Source: Penium margaritaceum
Taxonomy: Eukaryota > Streptophyta > Zygnematophyceae > Desmidiales > Peniaceae
Direction of reading: 5' to 3'
NCBI GenBank assembly: GCA_023375785.1
Contig: SZWC01000853.1
Coordinates: forward strand, 6,380 to 70,379
DNA: 64,000 nt
Positions 37,806 to 49,741 of this stretch are shown in pieces; the first letter of the stretch is position 1; each line of letters starts with the position of its first letter. The notes beneath the pieces are model-generated. The model did no database searches. It was not told the origin of the DNA and saw nothing but the letters and a program-made list of their open reading frames with translations. The position numbers and the translations under genes are program-made.

Positions 37806-40800
37806 GCTGAGATCACTAGTTATGAACTACCAAGTACAAAAGACCTTGAACAAGTAGTGGCATGGTGTGGCTAGTGTGCACAATGACCAACCAAAGGATG
37901 CATATGTCACTGACTATGACCAAAGAAGTCCACTATGTGTGGTCAACACTGACAACTCATAACAAGAGTTACAAATGGTCAGAGAGAGACAATGGTTTGG
38001 GAACCCTAAGCATCCAGTAGGAAGGACGAAGAACTTCAATACGTAGTGGCAAGGTGTGGCTAATATGCACACCGAACTACCAAACTAGGCATATGTCACT
38101 GACCATGACCAAAGAATTTCAGTATGGGTGGTCAACGTTCACAACCCATAACACGAGTCACAAATGGTTATAGGGGAAGCAATGGTTTTGGAACATTTGT
38201 CTTCAACTAGCAAGTACAACGATCTTGAATACCTAGTAGCATGGTGTGGCTACCATGCACAAGTACCGACTAAACTAGGCATAAATACTGCCTATGACCA
38301 AAGACATCCGCTGCGTGGTCAACATTGACAACTCATAACAGGAGTCACAAATGGTCTGATGGAGAAACAATGGGTTGGGAACCCTATGTATTGACTAGAA
38401 AGGACAACAAATGTCAATACGTAGTGGCACGGTATGGCTACTATGCACACGGAACAGCCAAACTAGGCATATGTACTGCCTTTGACCAAAGGAATCCGCT
38501 GTGTGTAGTCAACGTTGACAACTCATAACACGAGTCACAAATGGTAAGAAGGGGAAACAATGGTGTGGGAACACCAGGTATCAACTACCAAGCACAAGTA
38601 CCTTTACTAAGTAGTGGCATGGTGTAGCTACCATGTACAATGACCAACCAAACTAGGCATGTGTCACTGACCATGACCAAAGAATATCACTATGTGTGGT
38701 CAACTTTGACAACTCATAACACGAGTCACAAATGGTCAGAGGGGGAAACAATTGTTTGTGGATACTAGTTATCAATTAGCAAGTACAAAGACCTTCAATA
38801 TGTAGTGGCACAGTGTGGCTACCATGCACATTGACTAACCAAAGTATGCATATGTCACTGACCATGACCACAGGATTTCACTTCATGTGGTCAAAGCTGA
38901 CAACTCACAGCAAGAGTCACAGATAATGAGAGGGGGTAACAATGGTTTGGGAATACTGGATATCAACTATAGAGCACAACGACCTTCAGTACGTAGTGAC
39001 GTGCCATGGCAACCATGTACATTGACAAACCAAAGTAGGCATACGCAACAAACCATGACCAAAAGAATCTCACAGTGTGTGGTCAACATTGAAAACTCAC
39101 AACACGAGTCAAAAATGGTCAGAGGGGGGATACAATGGGTTTGGAACACTAGTTATCAACTAGCAAGTACGCAAACACTCAACAAGTAGTGGCACGGTGT
39201 GGCTAGCGTGCATATTGACAAACCAAATCATGCATACGTCACTGATAATGACCAAAGAAGTCCACTATGTCTGGTCAACATTGACAACTTATAACACGAG
39301 TCACAAATGGTCTGAGGGATAAAACATGGTTTGGGAACCCTATGTATCGACTAGAAAGGACAAAGAACTTCAGTACGTAGTGGCACGGTGTGGCTACTAT
39401 GCACACCAAACAGGCAAACTAGGCATATGTACTGCCTTTGACCAAAGAAATCCGCTGTGTGTGGTCAACGTTGACAACTCATAATACAAGTCACAAATGG
39501 TCAGAGGGGGAAAGAATGTTTTGGGAACACCAATTTTCAACTAGCAAGCACAAGGACCTTCAATGAGTAGTGGATCGGTGTGGCTACCATGTACAATGAC
39601 CAACCAAAGTTCGCATGTGTCACTGACCATGACCAAAGAATGTCACTATGGGTCGTCAACTTCGACAACTCAGAGCTTGATTAACAAATGGTCAGAGGGG
39701 GAAACAATGGTTTGTGAATAATAGTGATTGATTAGCAAGTACAATGACCTTCAATATGTAGGGGCACAGTGTGGCTACCATGCAGAGTGACCAACCAAAG
39801 TATGCATATGTCACTGAACATGACCAAAGAATTCCACTTCATGTGGTCAACGTTGACAACTCACAACAAGAGTCACATATAGTCAGAGGGGGAAATAATG
39901 GTTTGGAAACACTGGCTATAAACTAGAAAGCACAAAGACCTTCTATACGTAGTGATACAGCGTGGCTAGCTGCACACTGACCAACCAAAGGATGGATATG
40001 TCGCTGACTATGACCAAAGCAGTCCACTATGTGTGGTCAACATTGACAACTCATAACACGAGTCACTAATGGTCTGAGGGAGAGACAATGGGTTGGGAGC
40101 CCTACGCATTGACAATAAAGGATAAAGAACTTCAATACGTAGTGGCAGGGTGGCTACTATGCACACCAAACAACCAAACTAGGCATACGTCACTGACCAT
40201 GACCAAAGAATTTCAGTATGGGTGATCAGCGTTCACAACCCATAAGACGAGTCACAAATGGTTAGAGGGGGAAAAATGGTTTTGGAATATTAATTTTCAA
40301 CTAGAAAGTACAACGACCTTGAATAAGTAGTAGCGTGGTGTGGCTATCATGCACAATGACCGACCAAGTAGGCATACGTACTTTCTTTGACCAAAGAAAT
40401 CTGTTGCGTGTGGTCAACGCTGACAACTCAGAATACGAGTCACAAATGGTCAGAGGGGGAAACAATGGGTTTGGAACACCAGGTATCAACAAGCAAGCAC
40501 ACGGACCGTTAGTAAGTAGTGGCACGATGTGGCTACCATGTACAATGACCAACCAAAGTAGGCATGTGTCACTGACCATGACCGAAGAATGTCACTATGT
40601 GTGGTCAACTCTGACAACTCAAAACACTAGTCACAAATGGTCAGAGGGGGAAACAATGGTTTGTGAATACTAGTTATCAATTAGCAAGTACAAATACCTT
40701 CAATATGTAGTGGCAAAGTGTGGCTACCATGCACAATGACCACCCAAAGCATACATGTATCACTGACCATGACCAAAGAATTTCACTTGATATGGTCAAC

Positions 40801-40926
40801 GTTGAGAATTCACAACAAGACTCACAGATAGTGAGAGGGGGTAACAATGGTTTGGAACACTGGCTATCGACTAGAAAGCACAAAGACCTTCAATACGTAG
40901 TGACACAGCGTGGCAACCATGTACAG
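37806..40926. repeat. 191-bp satellite, edge block with hybrid monomers
   Basis: About sixteen monomers of the second satellite, recognised by phrases such as AACTAGCAAGTACAA, TGACCATGACCAAAGAA, GTGGTCAAC and AAATGGTCAGAGGGGG. The A-F order is disturbed. Monomers near 38390-38570 and 39345-39530 start as type B (CACACGGAACAGCC-like) and end as type C (ACTGCCTTTGACC). The one near 39905-40095 starts as F and ends as A. Units are therefore five monomers long here (C markers 38475 and 39431 are 956 bp apart). Frames of 60-112 codons on both strands span monomers and are not genes. Confidence 0.93.
40887..40912. repeat. Direct repeat flanking the Penelope-like element, left
   Basis: A 26-bp stretch starting CCTTCAATACGTAGTGACAC is repeated at 42916-42941. 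It could be a target duplication of the insertion, but it is also ordinary type-F satellite sequence, so the two explanations cannot be separated. Confidence 0.45.
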
Positions 40927-41010
40927 TCAATGATGGGGTAGTCATCTCAGAGCAGCAAGGATTAAACATTAGACAGAAAGTGGACGGCGAGAGAGGAGGA
41001 TCTGAGAGAA

Positions 41011-41066
41011 AATCATTATTGGCATACCAGTTTTGGCCTTGTGGGCCTTCATCAGTGCCGAATGAC
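41011..41066 (-). ncRNA. Hammerhead-ribozyme-like motif (minimal type I)
   Basis: On the minus strand the order is stem I 5' side (TCATT, then GGCA), the core CTGATGA, stem II GGCC-loop-GGCC, an A-rich box, a one- or two-pair stem III with CTGG, then the GTA cleavage triplet and stem I 3' side (TGCC, then AATGA). GGCA pairs with TGCC and TCATT with AATGA. Very short stem III is the known form of hammerheads in Penelope-like elements. The box usually reading GAAA reads AAAA here, so activity is doubtful. Predicted cut lies between 41025 and 41024. Confidence 0.72.
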
Positions 41067-41168
41067 ATTACAAACAGACTCCTACTGCTAAAGTACTAGA
41101 CTCGCGTCCATTCGCGTCGCTCATTTTTCACAGGGTTTTGGGGACTACGCAACAATGGAGGACCAAGT

Positions 41169-41184
41169 GGTTACCTTCGTAACC
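41169..41184. other. Small perfect hairpin
   Basis: GGTTAC-CTTC-GTAACC: a 6-bp stem with a 4-base loop, in the non-coding end of the Penelope-like element. Confidence 0.6.
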
Positions 41185-41210
41185 TAGAGGTCCATAGGTA
41201 TGTGCGCAAT

Positions 41211-41237
41211 TATCTTGGCATTTTCCACGCCAAGATA
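41211..41237. other. Perfect 9-bp inverted repeat
   Basis: TATCTTGGC at 41211-41219 and GCCAAGATA at 41229-41237, with a 9-base loop. It lies just past the last recognisable reverse transcriptase codons on the minus strand and could act as a 3' RNA structure. Confidence 0.6.
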
Positions 41238-41243
41238 GGCCGG

Positions 41244-41792
41244 CCTGTAAACACTGTGGTATTAGATTGCCTGAGTCGACGTGAAAAACGTCGTAAATGT
41301 GACCCTAGGCATAACCTTTCAGTCCGTGGATTTAGAAAGGTTTTTAGAACAAGGGGACGTGTCGTTGATGTTGGCCGGTCTTGGGCGGTCGGATGAAGTA
41401 TCCGATTGATTTCATGTTGGTGTTGAGGATGTCGAACCTGTGAGAAGATAGGCAGCAGAAATCTCTGAGGGTAACCGCGTGCTCGAAGTCGAGCATAGAA
41501 TTTCTTTTTGGTGTCTANCCTGTAAACACTGTGGTATTAGATTGCCTGAGTCGACGTGAAAAACGTCGTAAATGTGACCCTAGGCATAACCTTTCAGTCC
41601 GTGGATTTAGAAAGGTTTTTAGAACAAGGGGACGTGTCGTTGATGTTGGCCGGTCTTGGGCGGTCGGATGAAGTATCCGATTGATTTCATGTTGGTGTTG
41701 AGGATGTCGAACCTGTGAGAAGATAGGCAGCAGAAATCTCTGAGGGTAACCGCGTGCTCAGAGTCGAGCGTAGAATTTCCTTTTGGTGTCTA
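41244..41792. repeat. Direct duplication across a single N (assembly join)
   Basis: 41244-41517 and 41519-41792 are the same segment, separated by one N at 41518. The first 220 bases look identical, but the last 50 carry several substitutions, so the two pieces probably come from different copies or haplotypes joined end to end rather than from a true tandem repeat. Confidence 0.8.
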
Positions 41793-42453
41793 AGAAATCC
41801 TTGGCGGAGGACGTCCGAATGAGGTAGTGCCGTAGCTCAGAGAAGATGAAACCACGGAGACAGCTCCTAGTATGGTAACTGTGAAAGGGGAGGTAGAGGT
41901 ACCTATTCATTGGTTTCCGGTATGTATTCACATCCAGAATATTCGAGGCCTCAAACCTCTCACCTTTGCTGAGCGTGATGTCGAGGAAGTCAATGCTAGT
42001 AGTGGAGATGTCCCACTTGATCTTGATGTTCTCATTGATGCTGCCAAAAGTTGAGAGGAAGTGAAGGAGATCTGTGTGTGAGCCGGTCCAAATGATTACT
42101 CCATCATCGATGTATTGCCGATGGAGCAATGGTTGTGACTGGCATCTCCTAGAAACTTCTTGGCCAATCATGCTCATAAAGAGGATGGCAAAGGCTGGGG
42201 CTGTTGGTGTGCCCATGGCTGTGCCCTTGACCTGTTTATAAGTGTCCTCTAAGAAGTCCACATAAGAGTTGTGCAACACCCAAGAAAGGAGTTGGATGAT
42301 GACGGGAGTCTTGGGATGATGAGCTTGATGGAGAATTCCTTGGATGAAGGTGAGAGCAGTTGAGATTGGGATGCTGGGGTAGAGTGCAACTACGTTGTAA
42401 GTGGCAAGAATGACGTCAGATGGAAGGCGAAGAACCTCAATCTCCAACAGCAA
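41758..42453 (-). pseudogene. Penelope-like reverse transcriptase, core part
   Basis: A 231-residue stretch carries the palm motifs in order: VVALYPSIPI near residues 21-30, GTAMGTPTAPAFAILFM at 77-93, the YIDD box at 114-117, FLDITLSKG at 156-164, and TYRKPMNRYLYLPFHSYH at 177-194, which is characteristic of Penelope-like enzymes. Upstream codons (minus strand, toward 42540) continue the similarity with SIWLDSELQ. Similarity also continues past the 41758 end in the other copy of the duplicated segment. The first methionine is only where the open stretch happens to begin. The enzyme would copy element RNA at a chromosomal break. This copy is not intact. Confidence 0.85.
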
Positions 42454-42540
42454 GGAGGTGCTGTCTTTGAGAAAGGTTGATTGCTGTTGAACAAGGGCTT
42501 GGAGCTCCGAGTCTAGCCATATGGAGACATTTGTTGTGAT

Positions 42541-42915
42541 CTAACTATGGCAGGCAGCAATGGGACGTCCAACGTGTGGATTTTTGTGAGTTTTCATGAG
42601 ACAGTAGAAGGTGGCTGGTTTCCATCCTTCAGTTGGTTCTTGAAGAAAACATGCCCAGAGGGTATTTGGGAGAAGTCCAGAGTTGGCGCAGCTCTCTTTA
42701 ATTGAGAGTAGATGCGCCTTAATTTCTTCAATGTTGCACTCAGACAAGATGTAAGTAGAGGGATCAGAAAGATGGGACAAACATTCAGAGATGTAGTCGT
42801 CTCGATTGAGAACGGCCACTGCTCCATCTAAGCCCACCGCAACTAGCAACAGAAGGTCGTCCAAGACTGAGAAGCAGAAAGGGCAAGGCCATGAAAACGT
42901 CAAGAACCTCAACAA
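42541..42915 (-). pseudogene. Penelope-like reverse transcriptase, N-terminal part
   Basis: A 124-residue stretch includes GAVAVLNRDDYISECLSHLSD (residues 31-51), FYCLMKTHK (103-111) and GRPI (116-119). The last two match the segment just before the palm in Penelope-like enzymes (K.HK and RPI). It lies directly upstream of, and in the same frame as, the core part. Its first 25 residues are hydrophobic and probably not genuine protein, because the satellite boundary is at the same place. Confidence 0.75.
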
Positions 42916-45900
42916 CCTTCAATACGTAGTGACACAGCGTGTGGTCAACGTTGAAAACTCATAACACGAGTCACAAAGGGTCATAGGGGGAAACAATGGG
43001 TTGGGAATAGTAGTTATCAACTAGCAAGTACAAATACCTTCAACAATTAGTGGCACAGCGTGGCTAGCATGCACAGTGACCAACCAAAGGATGCATATGT
43101 CACTGACTCTGACCAAAGAAGTCCACGATGTGTGGTGAACATTGACAACTCGTAACACAATTCACAGATGGTCAGAGGGGTAGACAATGGTTTGAGAACC
43201 CTATGTATTGACTAAAAAGGACAAAGAATTTCAATGCGTAGTGGCGTGGTGTGGCTACTATGCACACTGAACAACCAAACTAGGCACATGTCACTGACCA
43301 TGACCAAAGAATTTCAGTATGGGTGGTCAACGTTCACAACCCATAACACGAGTGACAAATGTTCAGAGGGGAAAGCAATGGTTTCGGACTATTGGTTTTA
43401 AACTAGCAAGTACAAAGAGCTTGAATATGTAGAAGAACGGTGTGGATACCATGCCCAATGGCCGACCGAAGTAGGCATACGTATTGCCTTTGATGAAAGA
43501 AATCCAATGTGTGTGGTCAATGTTGACAGTCATAATACGAGTCACAAATGGTCAGAGGGGGATACAATAGTTTGCGAATACTAGGTATCAACTAGTAAGC
43601 ACAATGACCTTCAATAAGTAGTGGCACGTTGTGGCTACTGTGTACAATGACCAACCAAAAGTAGTCATGTGTCACCAACTATGACCAAACAATTTCACTA
43701 TGTGTGGTCAACTTTGACGACTCGTAAGACAAATCACAAATGGTCAGAGGGGGAAACAATGGTTTGTGAATACTAGTTGTTGATTAGCAAGTACAAAGAC
43801 CTGCAATATGTAGTGGGAGAGTGTGGCTACCATGCACAGTGACCAGCCAAAGTATGCATATGTTACTAACCATGACCAAAGAATTGCACTTAATGTGGTC
43901 AACGTTGACAGCTCACAACAAAAGTCACAGAGAGTAAGAGGGGGTAACAATGGTTTGGAAACACTGGCTATTAACTAGAAAGCACAAAGACTTTTCGTAC
44001 GTAGTGACACGGCCTGGCAACCATGTATAGTGACAAACCAAAGTAGGCATATGCCACTAACCATGACCAAAAGAATTTCACAGTGTGTGGTTAACGTTGA
44101 AAACTCATAACACAAGTCACGAATGGTCAAAGGGGGAAACAATGGGTTGGTAACACTATTTATCAACTAGCAAGTACAAACACCTTCAACAAGTAGTGGC
44201 ACGGTGTGGCTAGCCTGCACTGTGACCAACCAAAGGATCCATACATCACTTACTATGATACAAGTAGTCCACTATGTGTGGTCAACATTGACAACTCATA
44301 ACACGAGTCACAAATGGTCAGAGGGAATAACAATGGTTTGGAAACCCTATGTATCGAATAGAAAGGACAAAGAACTTCAATACGCAGTTGCATGGTGTGG
44401 CTACTATGCACACCGAACAACCAAGCTAGGCATATATCACCGACCATGACCAAAGATATTCAGTATGGGTGGTCAATGTTCACAACCCATAACACAAGTC
44501 ACAAATGGTCAGAGGGGGAAACAATGGTTTTGGCATTTAGTTTTCAAACTAGCAAGTACAACTACCTTCAATAAGCAGTAGCACGGTGTGGCTATCATGC
44601 ACAATGACCTACCAAAGTAGGAATATGTACTGCCTTTGACCAAAGAAATCCGCTGTGTGTGGTCAACTTTGACAAATTATAATACGAGTCACAAATGGTC
44701 AAAGGGGGAAACAAAGGTTTGGGAAGACCAGGTATCAACTAGAAAGCACAAGGACCTTCAATATGTAGTAACAAAGTGTGGCTACCATGTACAATGACCA
44801 ACCAAAGTAGGCATGTGTCACTGACCATGACCAAAGAATGTCACTATGTGTGGTCAACGTTGACAGCTCATAACACAAGTCACAAATGGTAAGAGGGGGA
44901 AACAATGGTTTGTGAATACTAGTTATCAAGTAGCAAGTACAAAGACTTTCAATGGGTAGTGGCAGAGTGTGGCTACCATGCACAGTGACCAGCCAAAGTA
45001 TGCATACATTACTGACCATGACCAAAGAATTTCACTTAATGTGGTCAACGTTGAAAACTCACAACAAGAGTCACAGATAGTGAGAGCGGGTAACAATGGT
45101 TTGGAACACTGGCTATTGACTAGAAAGCACAAAGACCTTGAATACGTGGTGACACAGCGTGGCATCCATGTAGAGTGACAACCCAAAGTAGGCATATACC
45201 AGTAACCATGACCAAAAGAATTTCACAGTGTGTGGTCAACGGTGAAAACTCATAAAACATGTCACAAATGGTCAGAGGGGGGAACAATAGGTTCCGAGCA
45301 CTAGTTATAGACTAGCAATTACAAACACCTTCAATAAATAGAGGCACGGTGTGGCTAGCGTGGACAGTGACCAACCAAACGATGCATACATCACTGACTA
45401 TGACCAAGGAAATCCACTATGTGTGGTCAACATTGAAAACTCATAATATGAGTTGAAAAATGGTCAGAGGGACAGAAAATGCTTTGGGAACCCTATGTAT
45501 GGACTAGAAAGGACCAAGAAGGTCAATAACCAGTGGCACGGTGTGGCTACTATGCCCACCAAACAAACAAACTATGTATATGTCACTTACCATGACCAAA
45601 GAATTTCAGTATGGATGGTCAACATTGACAACCAATAACACGACTCACAAATGGTCAGAGGGGGAAAACAATGGTTTCGGAATATTAGTTTCCAACTAGC
45701 AAGTACAAAGAAATTCAATAAGTATTCGCATGGTGTCGCTACCATACACAATGACCAACCAAAGTAGGCATATGTGCTGCCTTCTACCAAAGAAATTTAC
45801 TGCATGTGCTCACCGTTAAGAACTCATAACACGAGGGCAACACCAGGTATCAACTAGCAAGCACAATGACCTTCATTAAGTAGTAGCACGGTGTGGCTAC

Positions 45901-46886
45901 CATGTACAATGACCAACCAAAATAGGCATGTGTCACCGACCATGACCAAAGAATGTCACTATGTGTGGTCAACTTTGACAACTCATAACACGAGTCGCCA
46001 ATGGTCAGAGGGGGAAAAATGGTTTGTGAATACTAGTTATTGATTAGCAAGTACAAAGACCAATATGTAGTGGCACAGTGTGGCTACCATGCAGAGTGAC
46101 GAACCAAAGCATGCATATGCCACTGACCATGACCAAAGAATTTCATTTCATGTGGTCAACGCTGACAACTCACAACAAGTGTCACAGATAGTCAGAGTGG
46201 GTAACAATGGTTTGGGAACACTGACTATCAACTAGAAAGAACAAAGACCTTTAGTACGTAGCGACGCAGCGTGGCAACTATGTACAGCGACAAACCAAAG
46301 TAGGCATATGCCACTAACCATGGCCAAAAGAATTTCACAGTGTGTGGTCAACGTTGAAAACTCATAACACGAGTCACAAATGTTCAGAAGGAAGAACAAT
46401 GGGATGGGAACACTAGTTATCAACTAGAAAGTACAAACACCTTCAACAAGTAGTGGCACGGTGTGGCTAGCGTACATAGTGACCAACCAAAGGATGCATA
46501 CGTCAGTGACTATGACAAAAGAAATCCACTATGTGTGGTCAACATTGACAACTCGTCATATGAGTCATAAATGGTCAGAGTGAGAGACAATGGGTGGGAA
46601 CCCTACTAATTCACTAGAAAGGACAATGAACTTCAATACGTAGTGGCACGCTGTGGCTACTGTGCACACCAAACAACCAAACTAGGCATATGTCACTGAC
46701 CTTGACCAAAGAATTTCAGTAGGGGTGGTCAACGTTCGCAACCCATAACACGAGTCAGAAATGGTCAGAGGGGGAAACAATGGTTTCGGAATATTATTTT
46801 TCAGCTAGCAAGTACAATGACCTTCAGTAAGTAGTAGCACGATATGGCTACCATGGACAATGACAGGCAAACGTAGGCATATGTAC
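42916..46886. repeat. 191-bp satellite, regular A-F block
   Basis: After a shortened F monomer that lacks about 85 internal bases, the six monomer types follow in strict order from about 43010. Type-C markers (TGCCTTTGACC) lie near 43483, 44629 and 45775, 1146 bp apart. The C monomer near 45690 has a deletion between ACTCATAACACGAG and CAACACCAGG. The diagnostic centres are GTCAACATTGAC (A), GTCAACGTTCAC (B), GTCAACGTTGAC (C and E), GTCAACTTTGAC (D) and GTCAACGTTGAA (F), although single monomers vary. Confidence 0.95.
46879..46886. other. Target-site duplication, left copy
   Basis: ATATGTAC is repeated exactly at 47343-47350. The uninterrupted type-C monomer contains it once (GCATATGTACTGCC), so it is a clean 8-bp duplication. 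Confidence 0.92.
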
Positions 46887-47342
46887 CCATGTTGAATTTG
46901 GGATGTGGAAGTCGATGGCCAAGTCGGAAGTCGAAAGTCGGAAGTCGGCTCGTGATGAGCCAAGTCGGAAGTCTGTTTTCCTCCAACTGGTTAGGAGGCT
47001 CCTTTTTGTGTTCCAAGTACTGTGTCTTGAGTACACTATGCTTAAAAATATTGTTTGCATGTCTTTCAATACTTTATTGATTGCATGTTTAAGATGTATA
47101 CGATTTCATACGAAGCCATTTGTAGACAAGTTTTAGCCGAATAAGGTGTTTATGCACATCCACAGTTTAAATAGTTGTAACTTCCTCAAATCGTTACGGA
47201 ATTTAGCAATTTTAATTGCGTTGGAACCAGCAATTCATACTCTATATTCCACTACCAATATCTAAGTCAAACTTTAGTCGACTTTGAACGACACTCCGAC
47301 GTTCAATTTTACCCCAAAAGTCGGAAGTCGAAGTGAACATGG
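46887..47342. mobile_element. Non-autonomous TIR transposon (CATGTTGA family), copy 3
   Basis: This 456-bp insertion into a type-C monomer has left end CCATGTTGAATTTGG and right end, reverse-complemented, CCATGTTCACTTCG, with a perfect 8-bp ATATGTAC duplication. AAGTCGGAAGTCG repeats lie just inside both ends, and the middle is AT-rich. The terminal sequence resembles the two elements inside the minisatellite, but the subterminal motifs differ (AAGTCG here, CATCGATG there), so they are related or convergent subfamilies. The longest frames (63-77 codons) resemble nothing I know. hAT membership is inferred from the TSD length. Confidence 0.85.
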
Positions 47343-49741
47343 ATATGTACTGCCTTTGACCAAAGAAATATGCTCTGTGTGGTCAACGTTGACAGCTCAT
47401 AATACGAGTCACAAATGGCCAGAGGGGGGAACAATGGTTTGGCAACAACAGGTATCAAGTAGCAAGCACAATGACCTTCAATACGTAGTAGCACAGTGTG
47501 GCTACCATGTACAATGACCAACCAAAGTAGGCATGTGGCACTGACCATGACCAAACAATGTCACTATGTGTGGTCAACTTTGACAACTCATAACAGGAGT
47601 TGCCAATGGTCAGAGGGGGAAACAATGGTTTGTGAATACCATTTATTGATCAGCAAGTACAAAAACCAATGTGAAGTGGCACATTGTGGCCACCATGCAG
47701 AGTGACGAACCAAAGTATGCATATGTCACTGACCATGACCAAAGTTTTTCACTTCATGTAGTCAATGCTGACAACTCACAACAAGTGTCACAGATAGTCA
47801 GAGGGGGTAATAATGGTTTGGGAACACTGAATATCAACCAGAAAGCACAAAGACCTTCAGTACGTAGTGACACAGCGTGGCAACCATGTATAGCGACAAA
47901 CCAAAGTAGGCATATACCACTAACCATGACCAAAAGAATTTCGCACTGTGTGGTCAACGTTGAAAACTCAAAACACAAGTCACAAATGGCAAGAAGGGAA
48001 AAAAATGGGATGGGAACACTAGTTATCAACTAGAAATTACAAAGACCTTCAACAAGTAGTGGCACGGTGTGGCTAGCGTACATAGTGACCAACCAAAGGA
48101 TGCATACGTCACTGACTATGACCAAAGAAATCCACTATGTGTGGTCAACATTGACAACTCGTCATACGGGTCACAAATGGTCAGAGGGAGAGACAATGGT
48201 TTGGGATCACTACGTATTGACTAGAAAGGACAACAAACTTCAATACGTAGTAGCACCGCGTGGCTACTATGCACACCGAACAACCAAACTAGGAATATGT
48301 CTCTGACCATGACCAAAGAATTTCAGTATGGGTGGTCAACGTTCACAACCAATAACACGACTCACAAATGGTCAGAGGGGGAAACAATGGTTTTGTTATA
48401 TTATTTATCAAATAGCAAGTACAATGACATTCAATAAGTTGTAGCACAGTGTGGCTACTATGCACAATGACCGACCAAAGTAGGCATATGTAGTGCCTTT
48501 GACCAATGAAATCTGCTATGTGTGTTCAACGTTGACAACTCATAATACACGTCAAAAACGGTCAGAAGGGGGAAGCAAAGGTTTAAGAACACCAGGTATA
48601 AACTAGCAAGCACTGGGACCTTTAAAAAGTAGTGGCACAATGTGGCTACCATGTACAATGGCCAACCTAAGTAGTCATTTGTCACTGTCCATGACCAAAG
48701 AAAGTCACTATGTGTGGTCAACGTTGACAACTCATAACACGAGTCACAAATGGTCAGAGGGGGAACAATGATACGTGAGTACTAATCATGGATTACGAGG
48801 TACAAGGAAATTCAATATGTAGTGGCAGAGTGTGGCTACCATGCACAGTCACCAATCAAAGTAAACATATGTCACTGACCATGACCTAAGAATTTCACTT
48901 AATGTGGTCAAAGTTGACAACTCACAACAAGAGTCACAGATAGTCAGAGGGGGAAACAGTGGTTTAGGATCACTTGCTATCAACTAGAAAGCACAAAGAC
49001 CTACAGTACGTAGTGACACGGTGTGGCAAGCATGTACAGTGACAAACCAAAGTAGGCATATGCCACTAACCACTACCAAAGGAATTTCACAGTGTGTGGT
49101 CAACGTTGAAAACTCATAACACGAGTCAGAAATGAACAGAGGGGGATATAATGGGTTGGGAATACTAGTTATTGACAAGCATGTACAAAGGCTCTCAACA
49201 AGTAGTGGCACGGTATGGCTAGCGTGCAGAGTGACCAACCAAAGGATGCATATGTCACTGATGTGACCAAAGAAATCTACTATGTGCCATCAACATTGAC
49301 AAATCATAACACAATTCACAAATGATCAGAGGGAGAGACAATGGTTTGGGAACCCTATGTATCCACTAGAAAGGACAAAGAACTTCAATATGTAGTGGCA
49401 CGACGTGGCTAAGATGCACACCAAACAACCAAACTAGGCATATGTCACTGATCATGACCAAAGAATTTCTGTATGGGTGGTCAACGTTCAGAGCCCATAA
49501 CACGAGTCACAAATGGTCAGAAGGGGAAACAATTGTTTTGGAATAGTAGTTTTCAAGTAGCAAGTACAATGACCTTCAATAAGTAGTAGCACGGTGTGGG
49601 TACCATGCACAATGACCAACCAAAGTAGGCATCTGTACTGCCTTTGACCAAAGAAATCTGCTGTGTGCGGTCAACGTTGACAACTCATAATATGAGTCAT
49701 GATAGGTCAGATGGGGAAACAATGGCTTGGGAACACCAGGT
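47343..49741. repeat. 191-bp satellite, regular A-F block (continued)
   Basis: The interrupted C monomer resumes, then D-E-F-A-B-C-D-E-F-A-B-C in order, ending exactly at the C/D boundary (GGGAACACCAGG) where the LTR element inserted. Type-C markers at 47349, 48491 and 49636 keep the 1142-1145 bp spacing, so the transposon entered after the higher-order unit was formed. Confidence 0.95.
49737..49741. other. Target-site duplication of the LTR element, left
   Basis: CAGGT, paired with CAGCT at 54170-54174 (four of five). The uninterrupted satellite reads CACCAGGTATCAAC. Confidence 0.7.

Larger units (their letters stand above)
40927..42915 (-). mobile_element. Penelope-like retroelement (degraded)
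   Basis: Non-satellite island read on the minus strand. It holds reverse transcriptase remnants of Penelope-like type (42915 down to about 41240), then structured non-coding DNA with a hammerhead-like motif close to its 3' end, as known for this family. I see no GIY-YIG endonuclease domain, so the element is either truncated or of an endonuclease-free type. It is broken in a few places and contains a probable assembly duplication (41244-41792). It interrupts a type-F monomer of the 191-bp satellite. The family call rests on the protein motifs together with the ribozyme-like motif. Confidence 0.85.

Noticed and set aside
41202-41396. Plus-strand 64-codon frame
   Set aside because: Antisense of the Penelope-like reverse transcriptase end.
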